Shown one piece after another: positions 52,807-61,828 of a stretch of DNA of 64,000 nt; within the stretch, counting starts at the first letter, position 1; every line of letters begins with the position of its first letter. Made by a program: the position numbers and the translations under genes. The notes under the pieces are model-generated. The model saw nothing but the letters and a program-made list of their open reading frames with translations, made no database searches and was not told the DNA's origin. The DNA comes from Sva-07 sp041685755 (GTDB taxonomy: Bacteria; Actinomycetota; Acidimicrobiia; Acidimicrobiales; Ilumatobacteraceae), in NCBI GenBank assembly GCA_041685755.1, contig JAWLFC010000001.1, positions 1-64,000 of the forward strand. Direction: 5' to 3'.

Positions 52807-52858
52807 ACGGCCGAGCACGTGCAAACACGTTCACGGCAGCCGCGTGTACATTCGACAC

Positions 52859-54577
52859 ATGGCAACCCCTGGTGACGATCGAACCGCCGACGAACCCACC
52901 GACGCCCAGCTGCTCGCACTGCAGGAGGAGGTGGCGCACCTGCGCTCACGCCTCGCCGAGGCCCCCAAGCGGGTGCACTCCCTCGAGGAGCGCCTGCTCG
53001 AGACCAAGGGGCAGCTCGCCGCTGCGATCGGTCAGAACGAGAAGCTGTCCTACACGTTGCGAGAGGCCCGCGAACACATCGCCACGCTGCGTGACGAGGT
53101 CGACAAGCTGTCGCAGCCACCGTCGGCGTACGGCATCGTCGTCGGCAAGAACGACGACGAGACCGTCGACATCCTCACCAGCGGGCGCAAGATGCGCGTC
53201 GCGCTGCACCCCGAGATCGACCACGAACTGCTCGACCGGGGCGCCGAGGTCGTGCTCAACGAGAGCTACAACGTCGTGATGGCACGGACACCCGAGATCA
53301 CCGGCGAGGTGGTGACGGTGAAGGAAGTCATGGACGACGGCATCCGCATCGTCGTCGTCGGCCGGGCCGACGAGGAACGCGTGTGCGAACTCGCCGACTC
53401 GATCCGCGGCACCCACATCCGCGCCGGCGACCACCTTCGCCTCGACACCCGCTCCAACCTCCTGCTGGAGAAGCTGCCCCGCCCCGAGGTCGAGCACCTG
53501 CTGCTCGAGGAGGTGCCCGACATCTCCTACACCGACATCGGTGGCCTCGACGACCAGATCGAGCAGATCGCCGATGCCGTCGAGTTGCCGTTCCTGCACC
53601 AGGACCTGTTCGCCGAACACCAGCTGCCGGCGCCGAAGGGGATCCTGCTCTACGGGCCTCCGGGCTGCGGCAAGACGCTGATCGCCAAGGCGGTCGCCAA
53701 CAGCCTGGCCAAGAAGGTCGCCGAGACCATCGGCGAGGGCAAGGGCCGCAGCTACTTCATCAACATCAAGGGTCCGGAGCTGCTCAACAAGTACGTCGGT
53801 GAAACCGAACGGCAGATCCGTCTGGTGTTCCAACGCGCACGCGAGAAGAGCGACGAGGGCTGGCCGGTGATCGTCTTCTTCGACGAGATGGACTCGATGT
53901 TCCGGACCCGCGGGTCGGGCATCAGCTCCGACATGGAGTCGACCATCGTGCCGCAGTTGCTCTCGGAGATCGACGGAGTCGAGGGCCTGAAGAACGTCAT
54001 CGTGATCGGTGCGACGAACCGGGAGGACCTGATCGACCCGGCGATCCTGCGCCCCGGCCGCCTCGACGTCAAGATCAAGATCGAACGTCCCAATGCCGCT
54101 GCCGCCAAGGCGATCTTCGCCCGCTACCTCACCGACGAGATCCCGATCATGGACACCGAGTCGATCCCCGACATGATCGACGCCACCGTCGCCGAGATGT
54201 ACCGCGACGACGAGGCCAACCGGTTCCTCGAGGTGACCTACCAGAACGGCGACAAGGAGATCCTCTACTACAAGGACTTCGCGTCGGGCGCCATGATCGA
54301 GAACGTGGTGCGGCGGGCCAAGAAACTCGCCATCAAGCGCGTCATCGACGGCGGTGCCAAGGGTGTCTGCACCGAGGATCTGCTCGCCTCGATCAAGCAG
54401 GAGTACAAGGAACACGAGGACCTGCCGAACACGACCAACCCCGACGACTGGGCGAAGATCTCCGGCAAGAAGGGCGAGCGCATCGTGTTCATCCGCACCC
54501 TGGTGTCGGAGACCACGGCGACCGACGTCGCCGGCGGACGCGCCATCGAACGGGTGGCGACCGGGCAGTACCTGTGA
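52859..54577 (+). CDS. arc: Proteasome-associated AAA ATPase (ARC/Mpa)
   Basis: A 572-residue ring ATPase that recognises pupylated proteins, unfolds them and threads them into the 20S proteasome. Residues 16-85 form the coiled coil that binds Pup, and 90-205 the two OB domains. The AAA+ module has Walker A GPPGCGKT at 266-273, Walker B VIVFFDEMDSMF near 340 and the arginine-finger region DPAILRPGRLDVKI near 395. The C-terminus GQYL is the docking tail for the alpha ring. TACATT (52847-52852) is 6 bases before the ATG. Its stop overlaps the next gene. Confidence 0.96.
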   Translation: MATPGDDRTADEPTDAQLLALQEEVAHLRSRLAEAPKRVHSLEERLLETKGQLAAAIGQNEKLSYTLREAREHIATLRDEVDKLSQPPSAYGIVVGKNDDETVDILTSGRKMRVALHPEIDHELLDRGAEVVLNESYNVVMARTPEITGEVVTVKEVMDDGIRIVVVGRADEERVCELADSIRGTHIRAGDHLRLDTRSNLLLEKLPRPEVEHLLLEEVPDISYTDIGGLDDQIEQIADAVELPFLHQDLFAEHQLPAPKGILLYGPPGCGKTLIAKAVANSLAKKVAETIGEGKGRSYFINIKGPELLNKYVGETERQIRLVFQRAREKSDEGWPVIVFFDEMDSMFRTRGSGISSDMESTIVPQLLSEIDGVEGLKNVIVIGATNREDLIDPAILRPGRLDVKIKIERPNAAAAKAIFARYLTDEIPIMDTESIPDMIDATVAEMYRDDEANRFLEVTYQNGDKEILYYKDFASGAMIENVVRRAKKLAIKRVIDGGAKGVCTEDLLASIKQEYKEHEDLPNTTNPDDWAKISGKKGERIVFIRTLVSETTATDVAGGRAIERVATGQYL

Positions 54578-55794
54578 GCGCCGAGCCTGCCCACGACGTC
54601 GTCGTCTACGGCGCGACGAGCTTCGTCGGCCAGATCCTGTGCCGGTACATGGCGCGCCGGCACGGCACCGCCGGTCCGCTGCGGTGGGCGATCGCGGGGC
54701 GCAGTGCGTCGAAGCTCGACGACGTGGCCCGTCGGACCGGCGCCGACGTGCCGCGGATCGTGGCCGACGCTGCCGATCGATCGGCGCTCGACGAGATGGT
54801 GGGGTCGACCAGGGTGATCGCCTCGACCGTCGGACCGTACGCGTTGCACGGTTCGGAGCTCGTGGCGTCGGTCGTCGAGGCCGGCATCGACTACTGCGAC
54901 CTGACCGGCGAGGTCCAGTGGATGCGGCGGATGATCGACGCCCACCAGGCGCGCGCCGAGGAGACGGGAGCGCGCGTCGTGCACGCCTGCGGGTTCGACT
55001 CGGTCCCGTCCGACCTCGGGACCTGGTTCACCCAGCAACGGGCGATCGAGGCCTTCGGCGAACCGTGCACCGAGGTCCGCATGGCGGTCAAGGGCGCGAA
55101 GGGCGGGGTCAGCGGTGGCACGGCGGCCAGCGGCATGCAGATGTTCGAGGAGTTGGCGGAGGACCCGTCGTTGCGCAAGGTGGTCGGCGACCCGTACGCC
55201 CTGGCCCCGGTCGACCTGCGCCAGGGACCGAGACAGCCGGGAATGGGCCGCCCCACCCGTGACGACCGCTTCGGGAGCTGGGTCGCGCCGTTCGTGATGG
55301 CGCCGACGAACTCGGCGGTCGTGTTGCGCAGCCACGCCCTGCTGGGCCAGCCCTGGGGCCGGGACTTCACCTACGGCGAGACGATGATGACCGGTGACGG
55401 CCTCGCCGGGGGAGTGGCGGCGTGGGGGATGACCGCCGGGCTGGCCGCCTTCGCCGGCGCCGCCAGTTTCGGCCCCACGCGCACCGTGCTCGGCAAGGTG
55501 ATCCCGAAACCCGGCGAGGGCCCGAGCGAGGCCAAGCAGCAGGCGGGCTGGTTCGACCTGCGTTTCGTCGGCCGCACAGCGAGCGGCCGCGAGATGCGCA
55601 CCAAGGTGACCGGCGACGCCGATCCGGGGTACGGCTCGACGGCCAAGATGCTCGGCGAGGCGGCGGTGGCGTTGCGCGATCTCGACCGCGCCGACGTCGC
55701 CGGGGGATTCTGGACGCCCGCGAGCGCGTTCGGCGACGCCCTCGTCGAACGCCTCGAGGAACACGCCGGCGTCCGTTTCGACGTGATCGACTGA
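54574..55794 (+). CDS. Saccharopine-dehydrogenase-like (trans-acting enoyl reductase type) protein
   Basis: A 406-residue NAD(P)-binding protein. The Rossmann start is VVVYGATSFVGQILCRYMA (residues 9-27), followed by AIAGRSASKLDDV and ASTVGPYALHGSELV, characteristic of the actinobacterial saccharopine dehydrogenase family to which the mycobacterial trans-acting enoyl reductase belongs. A central hydrophobic stretch (GVAAWGMTAGLAAFAGAA, about 275-292) suggests membrane association. The true reaction is unknown. GTG 54574 overlaps the arc stop, so it is co-transcribed with the proteasome ATPase. Confidence 0.82.
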   Translation: MSAEPAHDVVVYGATSFVGQILCRYMARRHGTAGPLRWAIAGRSASKLDDVARRTGADVPRIVADAADRSALDEMVGSTRVIASTVGPYALHGSELVASVVEAGIDYCDLTGEVQWMRRMIDAHQARAEETGARVVHACGFDSVPSDLGTWFTQQRAIEAFGEPCTEVRMAVKGAKGGVSGGTAASGMQMFEELAEDPSLRKVVGDPYALAPVDLRQGPRQPGMGRPTRDDRFGSWVAPFVMAPTNSAVVLRSHALLGQPWGRDFTYGETMMTGDGLAGGVAAWGMTAGLAAFAGAASFGPTRTVLGKVIPKPGEGPSEAKQQAGWFDLRFVGRTASGREMRTKVTGDADPGYGSTAKMLGEAAVALRDLDRADVAGGFWTPASAFGDALVERLEEHAGVRFDVID

Positions 55795-55811
55795 ACCAGT
55801 CGATCACGTCC

Positions 55812-55863
55812 CGTTTGCGGTGCAATCCGGTTGGAGTGGGTCAACACAACCTCGCCGCAAACG
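55812..55863 (+). promoter_or_regulatory. Large stem-loop upstream of dop
   Basis: CGTTTGCGG (55812-55820) pairs exactly with CCGCAAACG (55855-55863), and inside it GGTTG (55829-55833) pairs with CAACC (55847-55851). It lies between the previous stop and the dop -10 (TAGGTT, 55917-55922), so it may be the terminator of the arc operon or a protein-binding dyad; there is no T-run. Confidence 0.55.
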
Positions 55864-55928
55864 CCTGGTGCGATCTGCATCGGCGAGCTGAACGTCACCC
55901 GCAGCGGTGGCTCCGATAGGTTCTGGAC

Positions 55929-57422
55929 ATGGCGCTGACCAAGGTCTGCGGAATCGAGACCGAGTACGGCATCGTCGTGCGCGGGGGCGACAACAATCCG
56001 GTCTCCGCGTCATCGATGCTGATCAACGCCTACATCGCCGCGACCAACCGTGATCGGGGCCGGATCGGGTGGGACTTCGAAGACGAGCAGCCGGCCAACG
56101 ACGCCCGCGGCTTCTCCCTCGACGAGTCGCTCGCCCCCGAGGTCGAGACGATGCTGGTCAACGCCGTGCTCACCAACGGGGCGCGCTACTACGTCGACCA
56201 CGCCCATCCCGAGATCTCCACCCCGGAGGTCACCACCGCCCGCGAGGCGCTCGTGTGGGACCGCGCCGCCGAGGAGATCGTGCGGGCCTCGATGGGCCAC
56301 GTGGTGTCGCTGCTGCCCGAGGGCGGCGAGATCATCATCCACAAGAACAACTCCGACGGCAAGGGCAACAGCTACGGCTGCCACGAGAACTACCTGCTCG
56401 CCCGCGAGACCCCCTTCGGTCGTCTCGCCGGCCAGATCACGCCGCACTTCGTGACCCGCCAGGTGTTCTGCGGGGCCGGCAAGGTGGGCTGCGAGTTGCC
56501 CGGACGCCCCCACGACCACGTGCCGTACCAGCTGAGCCAGCGCGCCGACTTCTTCGAAGAGGAGATCGGCCTCGAGACGACGCTCAAACGACCGATCGTC
56601 AACACCCGTGACGAACCCCACGCCGACGCCCAGAAGTACCGTCGCCTCCACGTGATCGTCGGCGACGCCAACATGAGCGAGACCGCCACGTACCTCAAGG
56701 TGGCCACGACCGCCGTCGTGCTGGCGATGATCGAGGACGACGAGCTCGGCGACGACTGGCTGCTCGGCAATCCCGTCGCCGCGATCCGCCAGGTCAGCCA
56801 CGACCCGACGCTGCGCCAGACGATCATGTTGCGCGACGGCAGCCGGGCCACGGCGCTCGAGGTGCAGTTCGGGCTGCTCGAGCGGGCCCGCAAGTACGAG
56901 CAGTCGCACGGCCTCGCCTGTGTCGGCGAGGCGGTCGCCGTCGACATCCTCGACCGCTGGGAGGCGGTGCTCACCGGGCTCGAGTCCGACCCGGCGTCGG
57001 TGGCGTCACAGGTCGACTGGGTCGCCAAGCAGCGTCTCGTCGACGGCTACGCGGCCCGACACGACGTCCAACCGGGCTCGGCGCGGTTGAAGGCGATCGA
57101 TCTGCAGTACCACGACCTGCGACCGGAGCGGTGCCTGGCCCTTCGTGCCGGTCTCGACACCTTGGTCTCCGCTGACGAGGTCGCCTCGGCGATGACCGAA
57201 CCCCCCACCACGACTCGGGCGTACTTCCGGGGACGCTGCCTGCAGAAGTACCCCGACGACGTGGTCGCCGCCAACTGGGACTCGCTCGTGTTCGACATCG
57301 GACGAGACCCGTTGCGCCGGGTGCCGATGATGGAACCACTGCGCGGCACGGCCGATCACGTTGGTACCTTGATCGACGACAGCGAGACGGCTCGGGACCT
57401 GCTCGACCGTCTCGGCCAGTGA
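55929..57422 (+). CDS. dop: Deamidase/depupylase of Pup
   Basis: A 497-residue enzyme of the glutamine-synthetase-like Dop/PafA family. It deamidates the C-terminal Gln of Pup to Glu and removes Pup from conjugates. GIETEYGIV at 8-16 begins the ATP site, Asp90 in RYYVDHAHPEIST is the catalytic residue, and the segment around 52-70 (EQPANDARGFSLDESLAP) is the Dop-loop that separates Dop from PafA. TAGGTT lies 6 bases before the ATG. pup follows 42 bases later, so dop-pup-prcB-prcA form an operon. Confidence 0.95.
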   Translation: MALTKVCGIETEYGIVVRGGDNNPVSASSMLINAYIAATNRDRGRIGWDFEDEQPANDARGFSLDESLAPEVETMLVNAVLTNGARYYVDHAHPEISTPEVTTAREALVWDRAAEEIVRASMGHVVSLLPEGGEIIIHKNNSDGKGNSYGCHENYLLARETPFGRLAGQITPHFVTRQVFCGAGKVGCELPGRPHDHVPYQLSQRADFFEEEIGLETTLKRPIVNTRDEPHADAQKYRRLHVIVGDANMSETATYLKVATTAVVLAMIEDDELGDDWLLGNPVAAIRQVSHDPTLRQTIMLRDGSRATALEVQFGLLERARKYEQSHGLACVGEAVAVDILDRWEAVLTGLESDPASVASQVDWVAKQRLVDGYAARHDVQPGSARLKAIDLQYHDLRPERCLALRAGLDTLVSADEVASAMTEPPTTTRAYFRGRCLQKYPDDVVAANWDSLVFDIGRDPLRRVPMMEPLRGTADHVGTLIDDSETARDLLDRLGQ

Positions 57423-57464
57423 CGACAGCATCTTCGAACCCGACCCCGAAGGGAATCCCCACCG

Positions 57465-57662
57465 ATGGCAGAGCGCACCCAGAAGCCGAAGTCGACCACG
57501 GGCCGCGAGGCCGACACGACCGCGGAGGCGACGCCGGCGGTCACCGAGACCGGTGAGAAGCTGAAGGCCGAGCTCGACGACCTGCTCGACGAGATCGACG
57601 AAGTGCTCGAGACCAACGCCGAGGACTTCGTCAAGTCCTACGTCCAGAAGGGCGGGCAGTGA
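57465..57662 (+). CDS. pup: Prokaryotic ubiquitin-like protein Pup
   Basis: A 65-residue, intrinsically disordered modifier. The C-terminus FVKSYVQKGGQ ends Gly-Gly-Gln, so it must be deamidated by Dop before PafA can attach it to lysines. The segment 31-53 (EKLKAELDDLLDEIDEVLET and onward) is the helix-forming part that binds the ARC/Mpa coiled coil. The Thr/Glu-rich N-terminus (1-30) is the threading handle for the proteasome. GAAGGGA about 12 bases upstream is a moderate ribosome binding site. prcB starts 3 bases after the stop. Confidence 0.96.
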   Translation: MAERTQKPKSTTGREADTTAEATPAVTETGEKLKAELDDLLDEIDEVLETNAEDFVKSYVQKGGQ

Positions 57663-57665
57663 CCC

Positions 57666-58463
57666 GTGACGATGCCGTTGTTCGGCACCGGTGACGATCC
57701 GGGCTCCAGCTTCCCCGAACTCCTCCGCCGTGTCGGGCTCACGACGCCGACGCCGGCCGGTCTCTCCACCGACGTGATGCGCGACCTCGCCGTTCCCCAC
57801 GCCACCACCTGTGTCGCGCTCACCTACGCCGACGGCGTGGTCATGGCCGGCGACCGCCGTGCGACGGCGGGCAACCTCATCTCACACCGTTCGATGGAGA
57901 AGGTGGTCGAGGCCGACCGGTACAGCGGTGTGGCGATCGCCGGCGCCGCCGGGCCGGCGATGGAGATGATCCGGCTGTTCCAGCTGCAGCTCGAACACTA
58001 CGAGAAGGTCGAAGGCACGACCTTGAGCCTCGAGGGCAAGGCCAACCAGCTGTCGATGATGGTCCGTGCGAACCTGCAGGCGGCGATGATGGGCATGGTG
58101 GTGGTGCCGATCTTCGGCGGCTACGACCTGCGGCGCGAGTGCGGGCGGCTGTGGGACTACGACGCCACCGGGGGCCGCTACGAGGAACGCAGCCACGTCG
58201 CCACCGGTTCGGGCAGCCTCCACGCCGGCACCGTGATCAAGGTCGGCTACCGCCCCGACATGAGTCGTGACGATGCGGTCAACCTCGCCGTGCGGGCACT
58301 GTGGGAGGCCGCCGACGCCGATTCGGCCACCGGCGGGCCCGATGCGCTGCGAGGGATCTATCCCGTCGTCGCCGCGATCGACGCCACCGGCTGGGAACGT
58401 CTCGCGGACGACGATCTCGCCCCACGCTTCGACGCGATCGTCGAGGAGGTGCGGTCGCGATGA
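57666..58463 (+). CDS. prcB: Proteasome subunit beta
   Basis: A 265-residue precursor of the catalytic 20S subunit. A propeptide of about 46 residues is removed autocatalytically before Thr47 in PHATTCVALTYADGVVMAGD; the mature Thr is the nucleophile, with Asp and Lys partners in GDRRAT and later in the chain. The residue before the cleavage site is Ala, where mycobacterial PrcB has Gly. GTG 57666 follows the pup stop by 3 bases. The stop overlaps prcA (ATGA), ensuring balanced synthesis of the two ring subunits. Confidence 0.95.
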   Translation: MTMPLFGTGDDPGSSFPELLRRVGLTTPTPAGLSTDVMRDLAVPHATTCVALTYADGVVMAGDRRATAGNLISHRSMEKVVEADRYSGVAIAGAAGPAMEMIRLFQLQLEHYEKVEGTTLSLEGKANQLSMMVRANLQAAMMGMVVVPIFGGYDLRRECGRLWDYDATGGRYEERSHVATGSGSLHAGTVIKVGYRPDMSRDDAVNLAVRALWEAADADSATGGPDALRGIYPVVAAIDATGWERLADDDLAPRFDAIVEEVRSR

Positions 58464-59128
58464 GCATGCCGTTCTACGTCGCCCCCGAACAGATGATGAA
58501 GGACCGGGCGGACTTCGCCCGCAAGGGCATCGCCCGGGGCCGGGCCCTGGCTGCGGTCCGCTACCACGAGGGCATCGTCATCGTCGCCGAGAACGCGTCG
58601 GAGACCCTGCGCAAGGTGAGCGAGATCTACGACCGCATCGCATTCGCCGGGGTCGGCAAGTACAACGAGTTCGACCAGCTGCGCGTCGCCGGCGTCCGAG
58701 CCGCCGACCTCAAGGGATTCCAGTACTCGCGTGACGACGTCGACGCCCGCAGCCTGGCCAACAGCTACGCCCAGATGCTCGGCACGATCTTCACCCACGA
58801 GATGAAGCCGATGGAGGTGGAGATCCTCGTCGCCGAGGTCGGTCTCGCCCCCGAGGGTGACCAGATGTTCCACATCCTCTACGACGGCACCGTCGTCGAC
58901 GAGCGCGACTTCGCCGCCATCGGCGGCGATGCCGAGGCGATCAACGCCCGTCTCGGCGAATCGTGGACCGACGGCCTCGAACGCTCGGCGGCGATCGCCC
59001 TCGGCCGTGCAGCGCTGAGCGGGCCCGATCGGGAGATCCCCGACCACGACCTCGAGGTCGCCGACCTCTCGCGCACCAACGGCCGCCGGTGCTTCCACCG
59101 GCTCACCGCGGCCGATCTCGGCACCTGA
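58460..59128 (+). CDS. prcA: Proteasome subunit alpha
   Basis: A 222-residue subunit of the outer proteasome rings, which gate the chamber and dock the ARC ATPase. It starts MSMPFYVAPEQMMKDRADFARKG, where YVAPEQMMKDRADFARKGI is the gate/N-terminal helix of PrcA. GRALAAVRYHEGIVIVAENA and KYNEFDQLRVAGVRAADLKG follow. The length is slightly shorter than in mycobacteria (about 248), mainly at the C-terminus. ATG overlaps the prcB stop. The gene converges with the small LapA-like gene. Confidence 0.94.
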   Translation: MSMPFYVAPEQMMKDRADFARKGIARGRALAAVRYHEGIVIVAENASETLRKVSEIYDRIAFAGVGKYNEFDQLRVAGVRAADLKGFQYSRDDVDARSLANSYAQMLGTIFTHEMKPMEVEILVAEVGLAPEGDQMFHILYDGTVVDERDFAAIGGDAEAINARLGESWTDGLERSAAIALGRAALSGPDREIPDHDLEVADLSRTNGRRCFHRLTAADLGT

Positions 59129-59131
59129 GCG

Positions 59132-59359
59132 TCAGTCGCGTCGCCAGCGGGCGAGGTAACCGAGCACGGCACCGATGGCGGCCGATGCGACGATCACGAC
59201 CCAGAGTGACGTGTCGATGTCGTCGAACAGCCAGTCGACGGTGACGTCCTGGGTGTTCACGATCGCCAGCGCGGCGAGCACCGCGGCGACGACGACCCAG
59301 ACGATGATCCGGATCGTCTGGCGGGCCCTGATGGAACGTTGATTGGAGTCGTCAGCCAT
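59132..59359 (-). CDS. LapA-family small membrane protein
   Basis: A 75-residue protein with two transmembrane helices (about 16-35 and 49-69) separated by the signature NTQDVTVDWLFDD, typical of the LapA/DUF1049 family. In E. coli the relative LapA works with LapB in regulating lipopolysaccharide; in Gram-positive bacteria the role is unknown. The ATG at 59359 gives MADDSNQRSIRARQ. It is placed tail-to-tail with prcA, 3 bases apart. Confidence 0.82.
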   Translation of the reverse strand: MADDSNQRSIRARQTIRIIVWVVVAAVLAALAIVNTQDVTVDWLFDDIDTSLWVVIVASAAIGAVLGYLARWRRD

Positions 59360-59420
59360 GTGCAGGCGGTACCCCTCGGCAGCGACGATCAACCGTGCGG
59401 CACCGACGCTCCCGGCGTCG

Positions 59421-60389
59421 TCAGGAACCACCGCCGATCATCCGCTCGATCTCGTCGACGATGACGTCGGCCTTGTCGTCGGTCCGGTGACCGCCGGGGA
59501 AGGTCTCGAACGCGACCTCGAGACCGGCGACCGCCAGTCGTTCGCTGAGCAGTGCCGCCGCATCGGCGTAGTCCACGATCCCGTCATCGATCCGACCCAG
59601 ACGATCGAGGTCGGCGCGGATCGATCCGTCCGGATCCCGCTGAGCGAGCCAGTGCTCTCCCGGCTCGTCGAGTGGGCGCGGGGCCGTTCCCTCCTCGGCG
59701 GCCCACACGTAGAACTCGGCCTGCAGCTCTGCCGGCCAGTGGTCAGGATCGATCCATGCACCGACGCGGTCCTGCATCTCCACCGGATTCGCGGCGAAGG
59801 CGCCGTCGAACGGTGCCGAGTGGAAGAAGTACTCACCGTCGCTGAGCGCGACCGCCGAGACCCGGGACGGAACGAGGCCGGAGACGCATCCGGGAGTCGA
59901 CGTCACGGGTGGGTCGATCGCCACGGAGTGGGCCGGTCCGGCACCGGCGGAGAAGCCGTGGACAGCGGTCCTGGCGGGGTCGCCACCGAACTCCGGGGCC
60001 ATCTCGTGGGCGACGGCAACCGCACACCGGCCCGCCGCCGTGAGATCCTCGATGTCGTCGTAGCCCAACGGGAACGGGTCGGGCGGAATCCACGACGGTG
60101 CGAACACCAGCATGCCCCGTCGCGCTGCTTCCTCGGCAATGACGGTGTTGCTCGGTGAGTTCTGGGCCTCGGCGGAGTTGCCGTGGAACGTCACGAGGAT
60201 CGGCCAGGGGCCGTCGCCGGTCGGCACGTAGACGTCCATGTCCAGCACGTCGCCGTCGAGGTCGAGGTACTCGAGCCCGGACACCTCGGTGAACTCGAAG
60301 CGCTGGTCGGTGTCGGCACACGCGGCGGCGAGCAGGGCCACACCGCCTACTGCGGCACAGCAGCCGACGGAGCGAAGCGAACGGGCCAT
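59421..60389 (-). CDS. Alpha/beta-hydrolase-type lipoprotein
   Basis: A 322-residue exported protein. The N-terminus is a lipoprotein signal with lipobox LLAAACAD (Cys near 24). The rest resembles an alpha/beta hydrolase/esterase: MDVYVPTGDGPWPILVTFHG near residue 50, the nucleophile elbow-like VHGFSAGAG near 140 (G-x-S-x-G) and a C-terminal PGGH with the probable catalytic His. The substrate is unknown; cell-surface ester hydrolysis is plausible. TATCGT lies 6 bases before the ATG at 60389 (minus strand). It is divergent from pxpA. Confidence 0.8.
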   Translation of the reverse strand: MARSLRSVGCCAAVGGVALLAAACADTDQRFEFTEVSGLEYLDLDGDVLDMDVYVPTGDGPWPILVTFHGNSAEAQNSPSNTVIAEEAARRGMLVFAPSWIPPDPFPLGYDDIEDLTAAGRCAVAVAHEMAPEFGGDPARTAVHGFSAGAGPAHSVAIDPPVTSTPGCVSGLVPSRVSAVALSDGEYFFHSAPFDGAFAANPVEMQDRVGAWIDPDHWPAELQAEFYVWAAEEGTAPRPLDEPGEHWLAQRDPDGSIRADLDRLGRIDDGIVDYADAAALLSERLAVAGLEVAFETFPGGHRTDDKADVIVDEIERMIGGGS

Positions 60390-60432
60390 GCGCGCACGAT
60401 AGGTGCCCGTCCGGGTGCCGTAGCATCGCCGT

Positions 60433-61194
60433 ATGGTCGCCATCGACGTCAACAGTGACCTGGGAGAGTCCTACGGCGTGTGGACCCTCGGCGACGACGC
60501 CGCGATGCTCGGCATCGTCACGAGTGCGAACGTCGCGTGCGGCTTCCACGCCGGTGACCCGTCGGTGCTGCGAGCAGCGTGCTCGCTCGCCGTGCGCAAC
60601 GGCGTCGCGATCGGCGCTCAGGTCTCGTTTCCCGACCTCCCCGGATTCGGGCGACGCCATCTCGACATGGCCCCCGACGAGCTGCGCGACGCCGTCCTGT
60701 ACCAGCTCGGCGCCCTCGACGCGTTCGCCCAGGTGGCCGGCGCCGAGATCGCCTACGTCAAGCCCCACGGGGCGCTCTACCACGCGACGGCGACGCATCG
60801 CTCGGCGGCCCAGGCGTTGGTGGCAGCAGCGGCGGAATACGACCCGACGCTCGCGGTGCTCGGCCTGCCGGGCTCGGAGTTGCTCGCCGCTGCCGACGAC
60901 GCCGGCCTCGAAGCCGTGCCCGAGGCCTTCGCCGACCGCGCCTACACCCCAGATGGCGGGCTGGTTTCGCGGCGTGAGGTCGACAGTGTGCTGACCGACG
61001 TCGACGTGGTCGCCGAGCGGGCGGTACGCATCGCCACCGACAACGAGGTCGTGGCCGTCGACGGCAGCGTGGTGAGAGTCCAGGCCCGGTCGATCTGCGT
61101 CCACGGCGACACGCCGGGCGCCGTCGATCTCGCTCGCGCCGTGCGAGCAGCGCTCGACGCTGCCGGCGTCGGCGTCTACCGGTTCACCGACTGA
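60433..61194 (+). CDS. pxpA: 5-oxoprolinase subunit A (LamB/YcsF family)
   Basis: A 253-residue protein of the LamB/YcsF family. VDLNSDLGE-like IDVNSDLGESYG at the start, ANVACGFHAGDPSVL near 33, QVSFPDLPGFGRR near 63 and YVKPHGALYHA near 108 are all diagnostic. With PxpB and PxpC it hydrolyses 5-oxoproline (pyroglutamate) to glutamate using ATP. TAGCAT is 6 bases before the ATG. It heads the pxpABC operon, 19 bases before pxpB. Confidence 0.94.
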   Translation: MVAIDVNSDLGESYGVWTLGDDAAMLGIVTSANVACGFHAGDPSVLRAACSLAVRNGVAIGAQVSFPDLPGFGRRHLDMAPDELRDAVLYQLGALDAFAQVAGAEIAYVKPHGALYHATATHRSAAQALVAAAAEYDPTLAVLGLPGSELLAAADDAGLEAVPEAFADRAYTPDGGLVSRREVDSVLTDVDVVAERAVRIATDNEVVAVDGSVVRVQARSICVHGDTPGAVDLARAVRAALDAAGVGVYRFTD

Positions 61195-61213
61195 GACACG
61201 AGGACCGACGAAC

Positions 61214-61828
61214 ATGCATCGACGGCCCTACGGACCCATGGCGTGGCTGATCGACGACGTCGAGTCACCCGCGGCGTGGGCCGACGCGCTCGCAGCGATG
61301 GAGGTGCCCGGCGTCGAGGAGATCGTGCCGGCGGAGTCGACCGTCGTCGTGCGCTGTACCCGTGAACGCCATGACGCGATCGGCGACGTACTCGACATCG
61401 TGGTACCGACCGACCGGGTCGATCGGGCCAACCGGGCCAATCGGGCCGAGTTGACCCTCGACGTCGTGTACGACGGCCCCGACATCGCCGAGCTGGCGCA
61501 CGCGGCCCAGGTGTCGATCGACGACGTCGTCCGCCTCCACGTCACCGGTCGCTACGAGGTCGCGTTCTGCGGGTTCAGCCCCGGCTTCGGGTACCTGCGC
61601 GGCATCGACCCGCGCCTCCACGTGCCCCGGCGATCGACGCCGCGCACCTCGGTCCCCGCCGGCTCCATCGGCGTCGCCGCCGGCTACACCTGCGTCTACC
61701 CGTCGGCATCACCGGGAGGCTGGTACCTCATCGGGCACACGACGACCACGCTGTGGGACGCCGCGAGCGATCCACCGGCCACGCTGCGACCGGGTCGAGC
61801 GGTCCGGTTCCGTCGGGTGGGATCGTGA
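61214..61828 (+). CDS. pxpB: 5-oxoprolinase subunit B (KipI family)
   Basis: A 204-residue allophanate-hydrolase-subunit-1-like protein. The signature FCGFSPGFGYLRGID is near residue 118, followed by VPRRSTPRTSVPAGSIGVAA and SPGGWYLIGHTTTTLWD. It forms the PxpB-PxpC complex that phosphorylates or activates 5-oxoproline for PxpA. A short repeat in the middle (RANRANRAE) is a minor local duplication. The stop overlaps the pxpC GTG. Confidence 0.93.
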   Translation: MHRRPYGPMAWLIDDVESPAAWADALAAMEVPGVEEIVPAESTVVVRCTRERHDAIGDVLDIVVPTDRVDRANRANRAELTLDVVYDGPDIAELAHAAQVSIDDVVRLHVTGRYEVAFCGFSPGFGYLRGIDPRLHVPRRSTPRTSVPAGSIGVAAGYTCVYPSASPGGWYLIGHTTTTLWDAASDPPATLRPGRAVRFRRVGS

